From an uncultured Paracoccaceae bacterium (GTDB lineage: Bacteria; Pseudomonadota; Alphaproteobacteria; Rhodobacterales; Rhodobacteraceae), in NCBI GenBank assembly GCA_947501555.1, contig CANMWG010000001.1:2232001-2296000 (forward strand): DNA of 64,000 nt, given 5' to 3'. Below the pieces are notes generated by a model. The model had not been told where the DNA came from. It saw only the letters and a list, made by a program, of their open reading frames with translations, and made no database searches. A program made the translations under genes and the position numbers. Below are positions 44,252 through 52,023 of the stretch, one piece after another (the stretch's first letter is position 1; each line of letters opens with the position of its first letter).

Positions 44252-44301
44252 AGACGTTTTTTTGACGTCTGAAGAGGATTCGAACCTCAATGGTTTCCCA
44301 T
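44252..44301 (-). ncRNA. tRNA-like hairpin cluster 3' of the tRNA
   Basis: On the minus strand, right after the tRNA CCA end, three perfect hairpins follow: ATGG-GAAA-CCAT (44290-44301, GNRA tetraloop), GAGG-TTCGAAT-CCTC (44274-44288, a seven-base loop that is a textbook T-loop) and AGACGT-CAAAAAA-ACGTCT (44252-44270). The second is a T-arm without the rest of a tRNA, as seen in tRNA-like modules of non-coding RNAs. Confidence 0.5.
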
Positions 44302-44308
44302 TTTCCCG

Positions 44309-44384
44309 TGGTTTCAATGGCGGGACTCGAACCCGCTACCAATAGAACCAAAATCTATCGCTCTACCATATGAGCTACATCGAA
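44309..44384 (-). tRNA. tRNA with anticodon UUG (Gln-type), CCA encoded
   Basis: A complete cloverleaf of 73 nt plus encoded CCA (44309-44311). On the minus strand: acceptor TTCGATG/CATTGAA (one G-U), D-arm GCTC-ATATGGTA-GAGC, anticodon stem ATAGA/TCTAT with loop TTTTGGT, variable TGGTA, T-arm GCGGG-TTCGAGT-CCCGC, discriminator A. The anticodon at 44349-44351 is UUG, reading CAA (Gln); U1-A72 also suits tRNA-Gln, but A73 and the whole body differ from normal alphaproteobacterial tRNA-Gln. It may therefore be an accessory tRNA or a tRNA mimic rather than the housekeeping copy. Confidence 0.85.
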
Positions 44385-44397
44385 GATTGGCTTGGAA

Positions 44398-44419
44398 GGC
44401 CATCCCGGATGACAATTGG
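44398..44419. repeat. Imperfect direct repeat flanking the tRNA, copy 2
   Basis: GGC-N3-CCCGGAT-GA-CAATTGG at 44398-44419, matching the copy at 44228-44250 apart from one spacer base and the N3 triplet. It lies 14 bp upstream of the tRNA 5' end. Confidence 0.65.
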
Positions 44420-44449
44420 CCCTGGCATACGGGGCTGGCAGCGCCGCCC

Positions 44450-44508
44450 GCACCGGTAGAGTGATCACCTCTGACCGCAAGGGTCCAAACCGTCTGTTTG
44501 GGAGGTGC
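44450..44508 (-). ncRNA. 59-nt cloverleaf-like structured element
   Basis: An outer stem GCACC (44450-44454)/GGTGC (44504-44508) encloses three adjacent hairpins: AGAG-TGATCAC-CTCT (44458-44472), GACC-GCAAG-GGTC (44473-44485) and CAAAC-CGTCT-GTTTG (44486-44500). The three hairpins abut with no spare base between them, giving a four-way junction. It lies upstream of the tRNA on the same strand as the slipin gene. I know no RNA family with this exact form. It could also work at DNA level, because the inverted repeats are symmetric. Confidence 0.45.
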
Positions 44509-44605
44509 TGAATAGTCTCAGGTGTCAGATTCGCTCAACACAGGAAATTTGGTGCGGTATGGCCTGTGGCAGGCGCGCAACAAAATTACCCGTCTGCGCA
44601 ATAAA

Positions 44606-44637
44606 TGAAAAACCCGCCATACAATCAACAGGGCGGG
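44606..44637 (-). terminator. trpB terminator
   Basis: On the minus strand CCCGCC (44632-44637 side) pairs with GGCGGG (44613-44618 side) and runs into TTTTTCA. It lies about 50 bp after the trpB stop and separates trpB from the tRNA-slipin segment, which therefore needs its own promoter. Confidence 0.8.
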
Positions 44638-44687
44638 CGTTTGCTGACCCAGCGTCAGCTTTCCATTTCTTTCAAACGTTGATGGGC

Positions 44688-45917
44688 CTATTCAGTCCGG
44701 ATATCAAAGCCCAGATGTTTGGCGACCGCAAAGATATCTTTATCACCCCGTCCGCACATGTTCATGACCAACAGATGATCCTTTGGCAGATCGGGGGCGA
44801 TTTTCATGACATGGGCAAGGGCGTGTGAGGGTTCAAGCGCAGGGATGATCCCCTCAAGCGCACAAGACAGTTGGAACGCTTCAAGCGCTTCAACATCAGT
44901 GATCGCCACGTATGTCGCGCGTCCGATCTCATGCAGCCATGCGTGTTCCGGGCCAATGCCGGGATAGTCCAAACCCGCAGAGATTGAGAACCCTTCCAGG
45001 ATTTGACCCACATCATCCTGCAACAAATAAGTGCGGTTACCGTGCAGCACGCCGGGGCGGCCGCCGGTCAGCGAGGCACAATGCTCCATCTTGGCGTTCA
45101 CGCCTTTGCCGCCCGCTTCAACCCCGATGATATTGACATCTTTGTCGTCAAGAAACGGGTAAAACAGACCCATCGCATTCGATCCGCCACCGATTGCGGC
45201 GATCAGCGTATCGGGCAAGCGGCCCTCGGCGGCATGCATCTGTTCCTTGGTTTCCTTGCCAATGATGGCTTGGAAATCACGGACCATGGCGGGGTAAGGA
45301 TGGGGGCCCGCAACGGTCCCGATGCAGTAGAATGTGTCACGCACATTGGTCACCCAGTCGCGAAGGGCGTCATTCATAGCATCCTTCAACGTGCCACGGC
45401 CCGAGGTGACAGGAACCACTTCGGCCCCCAGCAGACGCATGCGAAAGACATTGGGGGCCTGACGTTCCACATCATGGGCCCCCATATAGACCACGCATTT
45501 GAGGCCGAACTTCGCACAAACCGTCGCAGTCGCGACACCGTGCTGCCCCGCACCCGTTTCAGCGATGATCCGGGTCTTTCCCATGCGGCGGGCCAGGATG
45601 ATCTGGCCCAGCACGTTGTTGATCTTATGCGCGCCAGTATGGTTTAACTCATCCCGTTTGAGATAGATTTTGGCACCGCCCAAATGTTCGGTCAGGCGTT
45701 CGGCAAAATAAAGTGGGCTGGGGCGACCAACATAATGGGTCCACAGATCATGCATCTCGGCCCAGAAGGTTTCATCAGTTTTTGCGTGTTCGTATTGCTC
45801 TTCAAGCTCAAGGATCAGTGGCATCAGCGTTTCTGATACAAACCGCCCCCCGAAGTCACCGAAACGGCCCTTTTCGTCGGGGCCGGTCATAAAGCTGTTG
45901 AAAAGATCGTTGGCCAT
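44688..45917 (-). CDS. trpB: Tryptophan synthase beta subunit
   Basis: A 409-residue PLP enzyme that joins indole and serine. The PLP lysine is in [11 protein letters not shown], the glycine-rich phosphate site is [10 protein letters not shown], and [12 protein letters not shown] and GPEHAWLHE are typical. The start at 45917 ([13 protein letters not shown]) follows GCAGGTG; an upstream in-frame start at 46001 would cross the palindromic repeats and is rejected. trpF lies upstream on the same strand with a small conserved gene in between; trpA is 14 kb away. Confidence 0.95.
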   Translation of the reverse strand: MANDLFNSFMTGPDEKGRFGDFGGRFVSETLMPLILELEEQYEHAKTDETFWAEMHDLWTHYVGRPSPLYFAERLTEHLGGAKIYLKRDELNHTGAHKINNVLGQIILARRMGKTRIIAETGAGQHGVATATVCAKFGLKCVVYMGAHDVERQAPNVFRMRLLGAEVVPVTSGRGTLKDAMNDALRDWVTNVRDTFYCIGTVAGPHPYPAMVRDFQAIIGKETKEQMHAAEGRLPDTLIAAIGGGSNAMGLFYPFLDDKDVNIIGVEAGGKGVNAKMEHCASLTGGRPGVLHGNRTYLLQDDVGQILEGFSISAGLDYPGIGPEHAWLHEIGRATYVAITDVEALEAFQLSCALEGIIPALEPSHALAHVMKIAPDLPKDHLLVMNMCGRGDKDIFAVAKHLGFDIRTE

Positions 45918-45990
45918 CAGAACACCTGCTAATTTCGCGTCGGTTAGCAGTACCTTTAAGCGAAAAGGAGGTAAAGCCGCCATCGGGTCG

Positions 45991-46063
45991 CAGACTTTCA
46001 TTGAAAGTCTGAAACCAAATCCTCATTGAGGATTTGAGGCCAATTCCTGATCCAGGAATTGGC
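45991..46063. repeat. Three consecutive REP-like palindromes
   Basis: Three perfect stem-loops follow each other: CAGACTTTC-ATT-GAAAGTCTG (45991-46011), CAAATCCTC-ATT-GAGGATTTG (46016-46036) and GCCAATTCCTG-ATC-CAGGAATTGGC (46039-46063). All have 9-11-bp stems and 3-base loops. They lie between trpB and the small gene upstream and look like short interspersed palindromic repeats. Confidence 0.75.
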
Positions 46064-46296
46064 TAACCCACGACGACGCGCACGGGCTCAGCATTGCAAA
46101 ACACAACAATCTGATCCGCATTCTCAACCGCCGAATAGCCGCGTCGACGCAACTCTCGCTCAAATGCATCCCGCCCTACGATACGTTCCATGTCGCGGGT
46201 CTTACGACGGACAACGCCGCCATCCAAAGCAGCTTGCGCTGAAAAAAGGTGCCGGAACCAAAGTTCTGGTGTGATGCGACTGACGACGTGGTTCAT
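46063..46296 (-). CDS. Conserved small protein between trpF and trpB
   Basis: A 77-residue basic, soluble protein starting MNHVVSRITPELWFRHL, with GGAAAGT as ribosome site; the in-frame start at 46329 is not needed. The second half (RIVGRDAFERELRRRGYSAVENADQIVVFC) suggests an alpha/beta fold. No domain is recognised. Its place between trpF and trpB, same direction, suggests co-transcription with the tryptophan genes; an unnamed protein of this kind is often found there in Rhodobacterales, as far as I recall. Confidence 0.65.
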   Translation of the reverse strand: MNHVVSRITPELWFRHLFSAQAALDGGVVRRKTRDMERIVGRDAFERELRRRGYSAVENADQIVVFCNAEPVRVVVG

Positions 46297-46331
46297 ACTT
46301 TCCAGGCTAAAACACCATGGTAAAGGCAATG

Positions 46332-46979
46332 TTAAATGGCGCGCACGGCCGCCATGAAGGCCTGCATCAATGCAGGATCTTTCACGCCCGGCGCGCTTTC
46401 AACAGCCGATGAAAGATCAAGCTGCTTTGCGCCTGTGATTGCGACGGCCTCGACAACATTTTCCGGGGTCAAACCACCCGCCAGCATCCACGGCACCGGC
46501 CAACGGCGACCCGCAATCAAACGCCAGTCAAAGCGCGTGCCATTCCCACCCGGTCGGTCCGCGCCCTTGGGCGGCTTGGTATCAACAAGAACCTGATCTG
46601 CGACCTGCGCATAGGCATCAAGTTGGGATAAGTCATCAGAACTGCCCACACCGACAGCTTTCATCACCGGCAAACCGTAGCGGGCACGCACTTCCGCTAC
46701 CCGCGCAGGAGATTCGACACCGTGTAACTGCAAGATATCCAAGGGTACTTGATCCAACAGCGCATCCAACTGCGCATCATCCGCATTCACGACAAGCGCC
46801 ACTTTGGCCACGCCGACTGGCACCTCAGCAGCAATTTCTGCCGCCTGATCCACTGTCACATTGCGCGGAGATTTCGGGAAAAACACAAGCCCAACATAGG
46901 ACGCGCCCGCCTCAACGGCGGCTTGCATCATGGGCACATCGCGCAGCCCACAAATCTTCACCCTTATGTCAGATGACAT
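46332..46979 (-). CDS. trpF: Phosphoribosylanthranilate isomerase
   Basis: A 215-residue TIM-barrel isomerase. VKICGLRD near the N-terminus carries the catalytic Cys; LQLHGVESP, the VLVDTKPP(K)G aspartate and [11 protein letters not shown] complete the barrel pattern. Its ATG shares one base with the stop of the LapA-domain gene (TGATG), so the two are translationally linked. Downstream are the small gene at 46063 and trpB. Confidence 0.94.
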   Translation of the reverse strand: MSSDIRVKICGLRDVPMMQAAVEAGASYVGLVFFPKSPRNVTVDQAAEIAAEVPVGVAKVALVVNADDAQLDALLDQVPLDILQLHGVESPARVAEVRARYGLPVMKAVGVGSSDDLSQLDAYAQVADQVLVDTKPPKGADRPGGNGTRFDWRLIAGRRWPVPWMLAGGLTPENVVEAVAITGAKQLDLSSAVESAPGVKDPALMQAFMAAVRAI

Positions 46980-47335
46980 CAGCTGGCTTTGTCGAGCAAG
47001 GCCAGTACATCATCTTGCCCCTTCGCTTCCGCAACCGAACCGCGCAACTCTTTCACTTCGCGGCGAAGCGATTCGACCTCGCGGGTTTTGCCACGGGCAT
47101 CGACACGCATGCGATGTTCGCGCACCCATTCCCAGAGGAACCCGATCATCAACCCTGCGCCGACACCGATGAACAGAACCACAAACAGGGGCAATTGGAC
47201 ATCAGGCGAAAGACCCAGCAGGTCACCCAAGGCCTCAGGCATGGCGCGCAGCGTGACGACATCGCGATTCGCCAACCCAATCAGGATCAAACAAAGGCCA
47301 ATAACGGCCCAAAAGGCATAGCGTATTGTTTTCAT
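46979..47335 (-). CDS. LapA domain-containing inner-membrane protein
   Basis: A 118-residue protein with two transmembrane helices (about 5-23 and 48-70) and a coiled-coil cytoplasmic tail ([14 protein letters not shown]). This is the LapA/YciS-like pattern (DUF1049), a family that in E. coli works in LPS assembly as LapA-LapB. It stands between ihfB and trpF, a usual roseobacter order, overlapping trpF by one base. Confidence 0.85.
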   Translation of the reverse strand: MKTIRYAFWAVIGLCLILIGLANRDVVTLRAMPEALGDLLGLSPDVQLPLFVVLFIGVGAGLMIGFLWEWVREHRMRVDARGKTREVESLRREVKELRGSVAEAKGQDDVLALLDKAS

Positions 47336-47376
47336 AAGACCCTCTTCGCAGTTAGCAGCAGAACGATACGCAGAGC

Positions 47377-47658
47377 TTACGCCCCGTTCAAGCGATCACG
47401 CAACAGCTTACCAGTCTTAAAAAACGGCACATGCTTTTCTTCCACATCGACGGATTCCCCGGTACGCGGATTGCGCCCGATGCGCTGGTCGCGTTTCTTC
47501 ACAGAAAACGCACCAAATCCCCGAAGTTCGACTCGGTCACCATGTGACATAGCGGTCGTGATCTCTTCAAAGATCGTGTTCACAATTTTCTCGACGTCGC
47601 GTTGATAGAGGTGAGGATTTTCATCTGAAATCTTCTGGATAAGTTCGGAACGGATCAT
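47377..47658 (-). CDS. ihfB: Integration host factor beta subunit
   Basis: A 93-residue HU-family DNA-bending protein. [17 protein letters not shown] at the start, [20 protein letters not shown], and the beta-arm [18 protein letters not shown] with the intercalating proline fit IHF-beta. The ATG at 47658 follows GGGAGG; the in-frame GTG at 47688 is rejected. It follows rpsA in the same direction after a 700-bp gap with no gene. Confidence 0.95.
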   Translation of the reverse strand: MIRSELIQKISDENPHLYQRDVEKIVNTIFEEITTAMSHGDRVELRGFGAFSVKKRDQRIGRNPRTGESVDVEEKHVPFFKTGKLLRDRLNGA

Positions 47659-48366
47659 AAGGTTGGCCTCCCGCCAGTAATCTATCACTAAACACGCGCG
47701 ACATGTCGCTTTTCACAGGACTATAGGCAGTTTGGTGCCATGGTGAAATAGCGAGATTCCCCACTTTCCGCGCAAAATCGGTCGGGAACTGGAATAAATA
47801 GTAGTGATTTGATGGCATTAAGCCGTGTGGCGGTCATTGGCCGAGCCCTGGCCGCCGCCTCAGCTTCCACCGATTCGGGGCAACTAAGACTGATCAGCTC
47901 GTGGTTAAGACGTCACCCCGATGCCATCGATCATCGGCGATTTCGCGACGGCCCATGGTCCTTGCCAGTCCGCCACAGCTTGGGTCAGAGCAGGAATTCC
48001 ATTCATCAGGCTCTAAACCTACTCGCCTGTCGCCAACGTCAAAATGCGACAGATTGCGGTTAACATTCAGCCAATCACAACACACGCGATGGTGCTCAAA
48101 CTCTTGGGTTGGCTTTCTGCGAAGGCCGCACAACGGCCTTCCAAAACCTGCAACATCGTCGCTTAGGCAACATCATAATGGCCTTGCCGTATGCGCAAAC
48201 CGGCAAATGCACTCACCGAATCCACGGTTCCCAAATCGCGCTTTCCGTAAGCTTGATTGCTCAACGCAAGTTTTCCAAGTCCAATGAATGCTTCAGTGGC
48301 TGTCTCGACTGAAATCAAACGGCGCATCTGCAGAAAACGCGGCGCCCTCTCCCACAATAACAAAAA
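47659..48366. other. 708-bp gap between rpsA and ihfB
   Basis: No gene is visible; plus-strand open stretches at 47809-48063 and 48109-48312 have no ribosome site and atypical composition. In other Rhodobacterales an sppA-like protease gene may occupy this position, so it may be lost here. The final part upstream of ihfB should contain its promoter. Confidence 0.45.
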
Positions 48367-48390
48367 TCCGCCGCAGTTTCCTGCGACGGA
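48367..48390 (-). terminator. rpsA terminator
   Basis: A 10-bp stem (48367-48376 with 48381-48390, one G-U pair) capped by a GAAA tetraloop on the minus strand and followed by TTTTTG, 28 bp after the rpsA stop. Confidence 0.88.
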
Positions 48391-48417
48391 TCAAATACGT
48401 AACGCTTGGGCGTTGGT

Positions 48418-50094
48418 TTATTCGTCGCCACCCTTCAGAGCAGCGCCAAGGATATCACCCAAGGACGCACCGGAATCGCTTGAACCGAACTGCTCAACCG
48501 CTTCTTTCTCTTCCGCAATTTCGCGTGCCTTGATCGACAAACCAAGTTTGCGGGTTTTGCTGTCGATGTTGGTAACGCGCACGTCTACCTTGTCGCCAAC
48601 CCCGAAACGCTCAGGGCGCTGTTCGGCACGGTCACGGGACAGGTCAGAACGACGGATGAAGGATTTTGCACCCTCATAATCGACCTCAACACCGCCATCT
48701 TCGATCTTGGTCACTTCAACAGTGATGATCGAACCACGCTTCACGCCGCCAACGGCTTCTGCAAATGGATCGCCGTCCAGCGCTTTGATCGAAAGCGAAA
48801 TACGCTCTTTTTCAACGTCCACTTCGGCAACCTTCGCACGGACCACGTCGCCCTTGCGGAAATCACCAATGACATCTTCGCCGCGGCCTTCCCATGTCAG
48901 GTCAGACAGGTGAACCATGCCGTCGATATCGCCTTCGAGGCCAACAAACAGACCGAATTCGGTGATATTTTTGACTTCGCCTTCGACTTCAGTACCCTCA
49001 GGGAACTGCTCGGCAAAGACTTCCCATGGGTTACGCTGTGTCTGCTTCAGGCCAAGGGAAACGCGACGCTTGGTGCTGTCGATTTCCAGAACCATGACTT
49101 CGACTTCTTGGCTTGTGGAAACGATTTTGCCAGGGTGGACGTTCTTCTTGGTCCAAGACATCTCAGAGACGTGCACCAGACCCTCAACACCAGCTTCCAG
49201 CTCAACAAATGCGCCGTAATCGGTGATGTTGGTGACGCGGCCTTGATGAACAGAGCCCAGACCAAAGCGGGCTTCAACAGCATCCCATGGGTCTTCTTGC
49301 AGCTGCTTCATACCAAGGCTGATGCGGTGCGTTTCTTTGTTGATCTTGATGACCTGCACCTTGATCGTCTCACCAATGGTCAGGATCTCGGATGGGTGGT
49401 TGACCCGACGCCATGCCATATCCGTCACGTGCAACAGACCGTCAACACCGCCAAGGTCAACAAACGCTCCGTATTCGGTGATGTTCTTGACGACGCCGTC
49501 AACTTCCTGACCTTCGGTCAGGTTGCCAATAACTTCAGCGCGCTGTTCAGCACGGGATTCTTCAAGGATCGCACGGCGGGACACAACGATGTTGCCACGG
49601 CGACGGTCCATTTTCAGGATCTGGAATGGCTGCTTAAGACCCATCAACGGGCCAGCATCACGCACAGGGCGAACATCAACCTGAGAGCCAGGCAAGAACG
49701 CAACCGCGCCGCCAAGGTCTACAGTGAAACCACCCTTAACGCGGCCAAAGATTGCGCCATCGACACGCTCTTCATCAGCATAGGCTTTTTCCAGACGATC
49801 CCAGGCTTCTTCGCGGCGGGCCATCTCACGCGAGATAACAGCTTCGCCGCGGGCGTTTTCAACCTGACGCAGGAACACTTCAACAGTGTCACCAACAGCC
49901 AGTTCAGCCTCTTCACCGGGATTTGCGAATTCTTTAATATCAACGCGGCCTTCCATCTTGTAGCCGACGTCGATGATGGCCTGGCCCGCTTCGATTGCGA
50001 TCACCTTGCCTTTGACAACTGAGCCCTCAGCGGGCGTGTCCATTTCGAAGCTTTCGTTCAAGAGTGCTTCAAACTCTTCCATTGTGTTAGCCAT
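48418..50094 (-). CDS. rpsA: 30S ribosomal protein S1
   Basis: A 558-residue protein with six S1 repeats, each showing the G-x-V-x-x-I-x-x-Y/F-G-A/L-F-V-x-L pattern (for example GVVKNITEYGAFVDLGG and GRVTNITDYGAFVELEAG). The C-terminal tail ends GASLGDILGAALKGGDE, usual for alphaproteobacteria. It binds mRNA on the small subunit during initiation. The upstream gene in many relatives is cmk; here 3.6 kb of other genes lie between. A promoter candidate is at 50269-50297. Confidence 0.97.
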   Translation of the reverse strand: MANTMEEFEALLNESFEMDTPAEGSVVKGKVIAIEAGQAIIDVGYKMEGRVDIKEFANPGEEAELAVGDTVEVFLRQVENARGEAVISREMARREEAWDRLEKAYADEERVDGAIFGRVKGGFTVDLGGAVAFLPGSQVDVRPVRDAGPLMGLKQPFQILKMDRRRGNIVVSRRAILEESRAEQRAEVIGNLTEGQEVDGVVKNITEYGAFVDLGGVDGLLHVTDMAWRRVNHPSEILTIGETIKVQVIKINKETHRISLGMKQLQEDPWDAVEARFGLGSVHQGRVTNITDYGAFVELEAGVEGLVHVSEMSWTKKNVHPGKIVSTSQEVEVMVLEIDSTKRRVSLGLKQTQRNPWEVFAEQFPEGTEVEGEVKNITEFGLFVGLEGDIDGMVHLSDLTWEGRGEDVIGDFRKGDVVRAKVAEVDVEKERISLSIKALDGDPFAEAVGGVKRGSIITVEVTKIEDGGVEVDYEGAKSFIRRSDLSRDRAEQRPERFGVGDKVDVRVTNIDSKTRKLGLSIKAREIAEEKEAVEQFGSSDSGASLGDILGAALKGGDE

Positions 50095-50268
50095 GTGGCA
50101 GTTTTTTCCTAATCTAGCTTTTATACGGGCCGGGTGGTTGTCTCCACCGGTCTTTGGGTTTCAGATATTGGTCTTGGCGCACGCGGAACATAAAACAACA
50201 GGGCCAGTGCAACACCGACCCTGCTCAAGTCTCAAGCCCACGCCTGTCTCGACGCTTCGACATGGCGG

Positions 50269-50297
50269 CGTATAGGGGGGATTCCCCATATATGCAA
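50269..50297 (-). promoter_or_regulatory. Putative sigma-70 promoter of rpsA
   Basis: On the minus strand TTGCAT (50292-50297) and TATACG (50269-50274) are spaced by 17 bp, about 175 bp before the rpsA start. The long leader would be compatible with translational autoregulation of S1. Confidence 0.45.
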
Positions 50298-50365
50298 GGG
50301 ACTTTGGGCAGGCAAAACACAGGCAGGACAAGTGATTTAAACCATCAAGGCGTCACAACACGTAG

Positions 50366-50382
50366 GGTGGGTGAAACCCACC
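50366..50382. repeat. GGTGGGT-GAA-ACCCACC hairpin
   Basis: A 7-bp perfect stem at 50366-50382 within the context GTAGGGTGGGTGAAACCCACCGCG, a short element found dispersed in many proteobacterial genomes. It lies just after the KAP NTPase stop (50406) and may end that transcript. Confidence 0.6.
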
Positions 50383-50405
50383 GCGAACCCAAAAGCAAAG
50401 CGAAC

Positions 50406-51764
50406 TCAATCCACCAAACGGTAGATGCCATTCAAGATCGCTTCATGTCGCGGAATATAGTACTTTGACAGGCTGATCGCCTTGTCCCAGTCGAATGGGT
50501 ATCCGTTGCCGTCTAATTGATATCGTTCGCGCGGCAGTGTTAGCAGCTCTCGTCCAAGCTGGTTAATCATATCAGTCATTTCTTGCTCCGTACCGTACCC
50601 ATCTGCCGCCTCATTGTTCATTCTTTCGATGGTTTGGCCGAATTCTCTGGTCAAACCGGCCCTAGGTAAAAAGTTCTCAGGTGATAAACCCGGTGACTTC
50701 AACTCAACAAATGCCAAAAAAACCAAAAGCGGTAGATCAATTGGAACCTGACGATAGCAGCGCAAAGCAACGTCAACTTTTAACAGAACCCTTTCAATTT
50801 GACGCATGGAAAAATCATGCTGACTCACAATATTCTGTGCAACCTCAGCTGCATATTCTGTCGTGAATTCCCTACCCGTTCCAAACGAGTTCTCGACCTG
50901 TAGGTTGCGAACAATGTCCGCCGCAACGACCCCTCGAAACTCATCTGCCCGCGGAAGCTGCAACCGAATATCAACAAACTTGTCCAAATACCGCTCGCCC
51001 TCACCCACGCCACCAAATCTATGTGTGGCCAAACGCTCCAGATAATCAGCATTAACCATCAAACAAAAAACAAACCCATCCTGATCGAACACCAGCTTCA
51101 TCGCCTCAAGCAAAGCGATCACGTAATCTGGATGACACCGGTCCAATTCATCTATCAGGATAACGACCCGGTCAGTATCCTTTTCCTCTGTCAACGCTTT
51201 CCGCAAAGCGTCCAACTGCTGTGGCATCTCTTTTACGCGCATTTGTTCGGCCGCCATCTGCGCTGCAATCGCTTGGCCCGCAAGCTTTGACATTCCATCA
51301 CCGATCTCAGCAACGGCAGCTTCCAATGCGTCCATACCTTCTACCGCATCCGCAGCGGTGTCAGTCAGACCATCGATAAGTTCGTCAGCACCACTTTTAA
51401 GCGCAGCTTTCGCGACCGTGCGCCCGACGGCGCCACCAAACTTCTTACCTTTCTCCCAAAAGGCCTGCACCTTGCCTTTCTCGGTGTCAGGCAAATCCGC
51501 CACCAACGCGCCAATGAAAGTGACCACCGGGTCGCCCGAATGGTCCGATAGCTGCGCATCAATTTCTATGACGACTTCGCCTGCTGCCCGAAGGTGTTTC
51601 GCCCACTCTTTGCGGAAAAATGTCTTACCTCGGCCAAAGCCCGCCTCAATCGAGATCACTTTGGAATCGTCTATCGACTGAATGAGGTTGGTGTAGGTGT
51701 CGCCAATGGCAGCGTATCCTAACAGATCGCCATCCCATGGCTTTGGCGCAGCGTTGTCACCCAT
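50406..51764 (-). CDS. KAP family P-loop NTPase
   Basis: A 452-residue KAP-type NTPase. Walker A is GFGRGKTFF (42-50), the extended Walker B is VVILIDELDRCHPDY (about 200-214), both typical of the family; VFCLMVNADYLERL follows the B strand. Between them, residues 105-185 form a small-residue-rich helical insertion where KAP proteins often place membrane segments; here it is only weakly hydrophobic. The C-terminal half includes LDKFVDIRLQLP and a helical domain. KAP NTPases are often membrane-associated and some occur in anti-phage systems. It is alone, with no clear effector partner; upstream lies a cluster of TCTGTAC repeats. Confidence 0.87.
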   Translation of the reverse strand: MGDNAAPKPWDGDLLGYAAIGDTYTNLIQSIDDSKVISIEAGFGRGKTFFRKEWAKHLRAAGEVVIEIDAQLSDHSGDPVVTFIGALVADLPDTEKGKVQAFWEKGKKFGGAVGRTVAKAALKSGADELIDGLTDTAADAVEGMDALEAAVAEIGDGMSKLAGQAIAAQMAAEQMRVKEMPQQLDALRKALTEEKDTDRVVILIDELDRCHPDYVIALLEAMKLVFDQDGFVFCLMVNADYLERLATHRFGGVGEGERYLDKFVDIRLQLPRADEFRGVVAADIVRNLQVENSFGTGREFTTEYAAEVAQNIVSQHDFSMRQIERVLLKVDVALRCYRQVPIDLPLLVFLAFVELKSPGLSPENFLPRAGLTREFGQTIERMNNEAADGYGTEQEMTDMINQLGRELLTLPRERYQLDGNGYPFDWDKAISLSKYYIPRHEAILNGIYRLVD

Positions 51765-51894
51765 CAGTCAAATTCCTTCAATTCAATCTGAAGGAAAGTT
51801 TCAAAATCACAGCCGTTTGGCAACCATTCACCAATCCTTAACCGACCTTACCGCACCCCCCGTTAACCGGGGCACTCGCCGCCCCAAACCAAAC

Positions 51895-51939
51895 ATCTGT
51901 ACATACGCAGTCTGTACTGGATCTGTACGGCGTCTGTAT
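51895..51939. repeat. Cluster of four TCTGTAC-type repeats
   Basis: TCTGTAC occurs at 51896-51902, 51911-51917 and 51922-51928 and a variant TCTGTAT at 51933-51939, about 11-15 bp apart, roughly on one helical turn. The cluster lies 130-175 bp upstream of the KAP NTPase start and 85 bp downstream of the CAT-like gene stop. It could be a binding array or part of a dispersed repeat. Confidence 0.6.
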
Positions 51940-52023
51940 CCGCCCAAACCCCTTATCTGTCAGCCCATCAAGCCCGTTAATCCGCCCGCACGTTGCATCC
52001 GCCCCTGCCCCGCGCGCGGCCCG

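Noticed and set aside
42682..44265. Plus-strand frames opposite the slipin gene and its leader
   Set aside because: Shadows of slipin codons; arginine/serine-rich translations typical of antisense reading.
44450..44605. Sigma-54 promoter for an RtcR-type RNA-repair operon
   Set aside because: I looked for GG-N10-GC with TGGCAC/TTGC context on the minus strand and found no convincing match.
47809..48312. Small plus-strand frames between ihfB and rpsA
   Set aside because: No ribosome site, no similarity recognised, low-complexity protein composition.
48910..50022. Long plus-strand open frame opposite rpsA
   Set aside because: It is the antisense of six S1 repeats; no ribosome site and no protein-like composition of its own.
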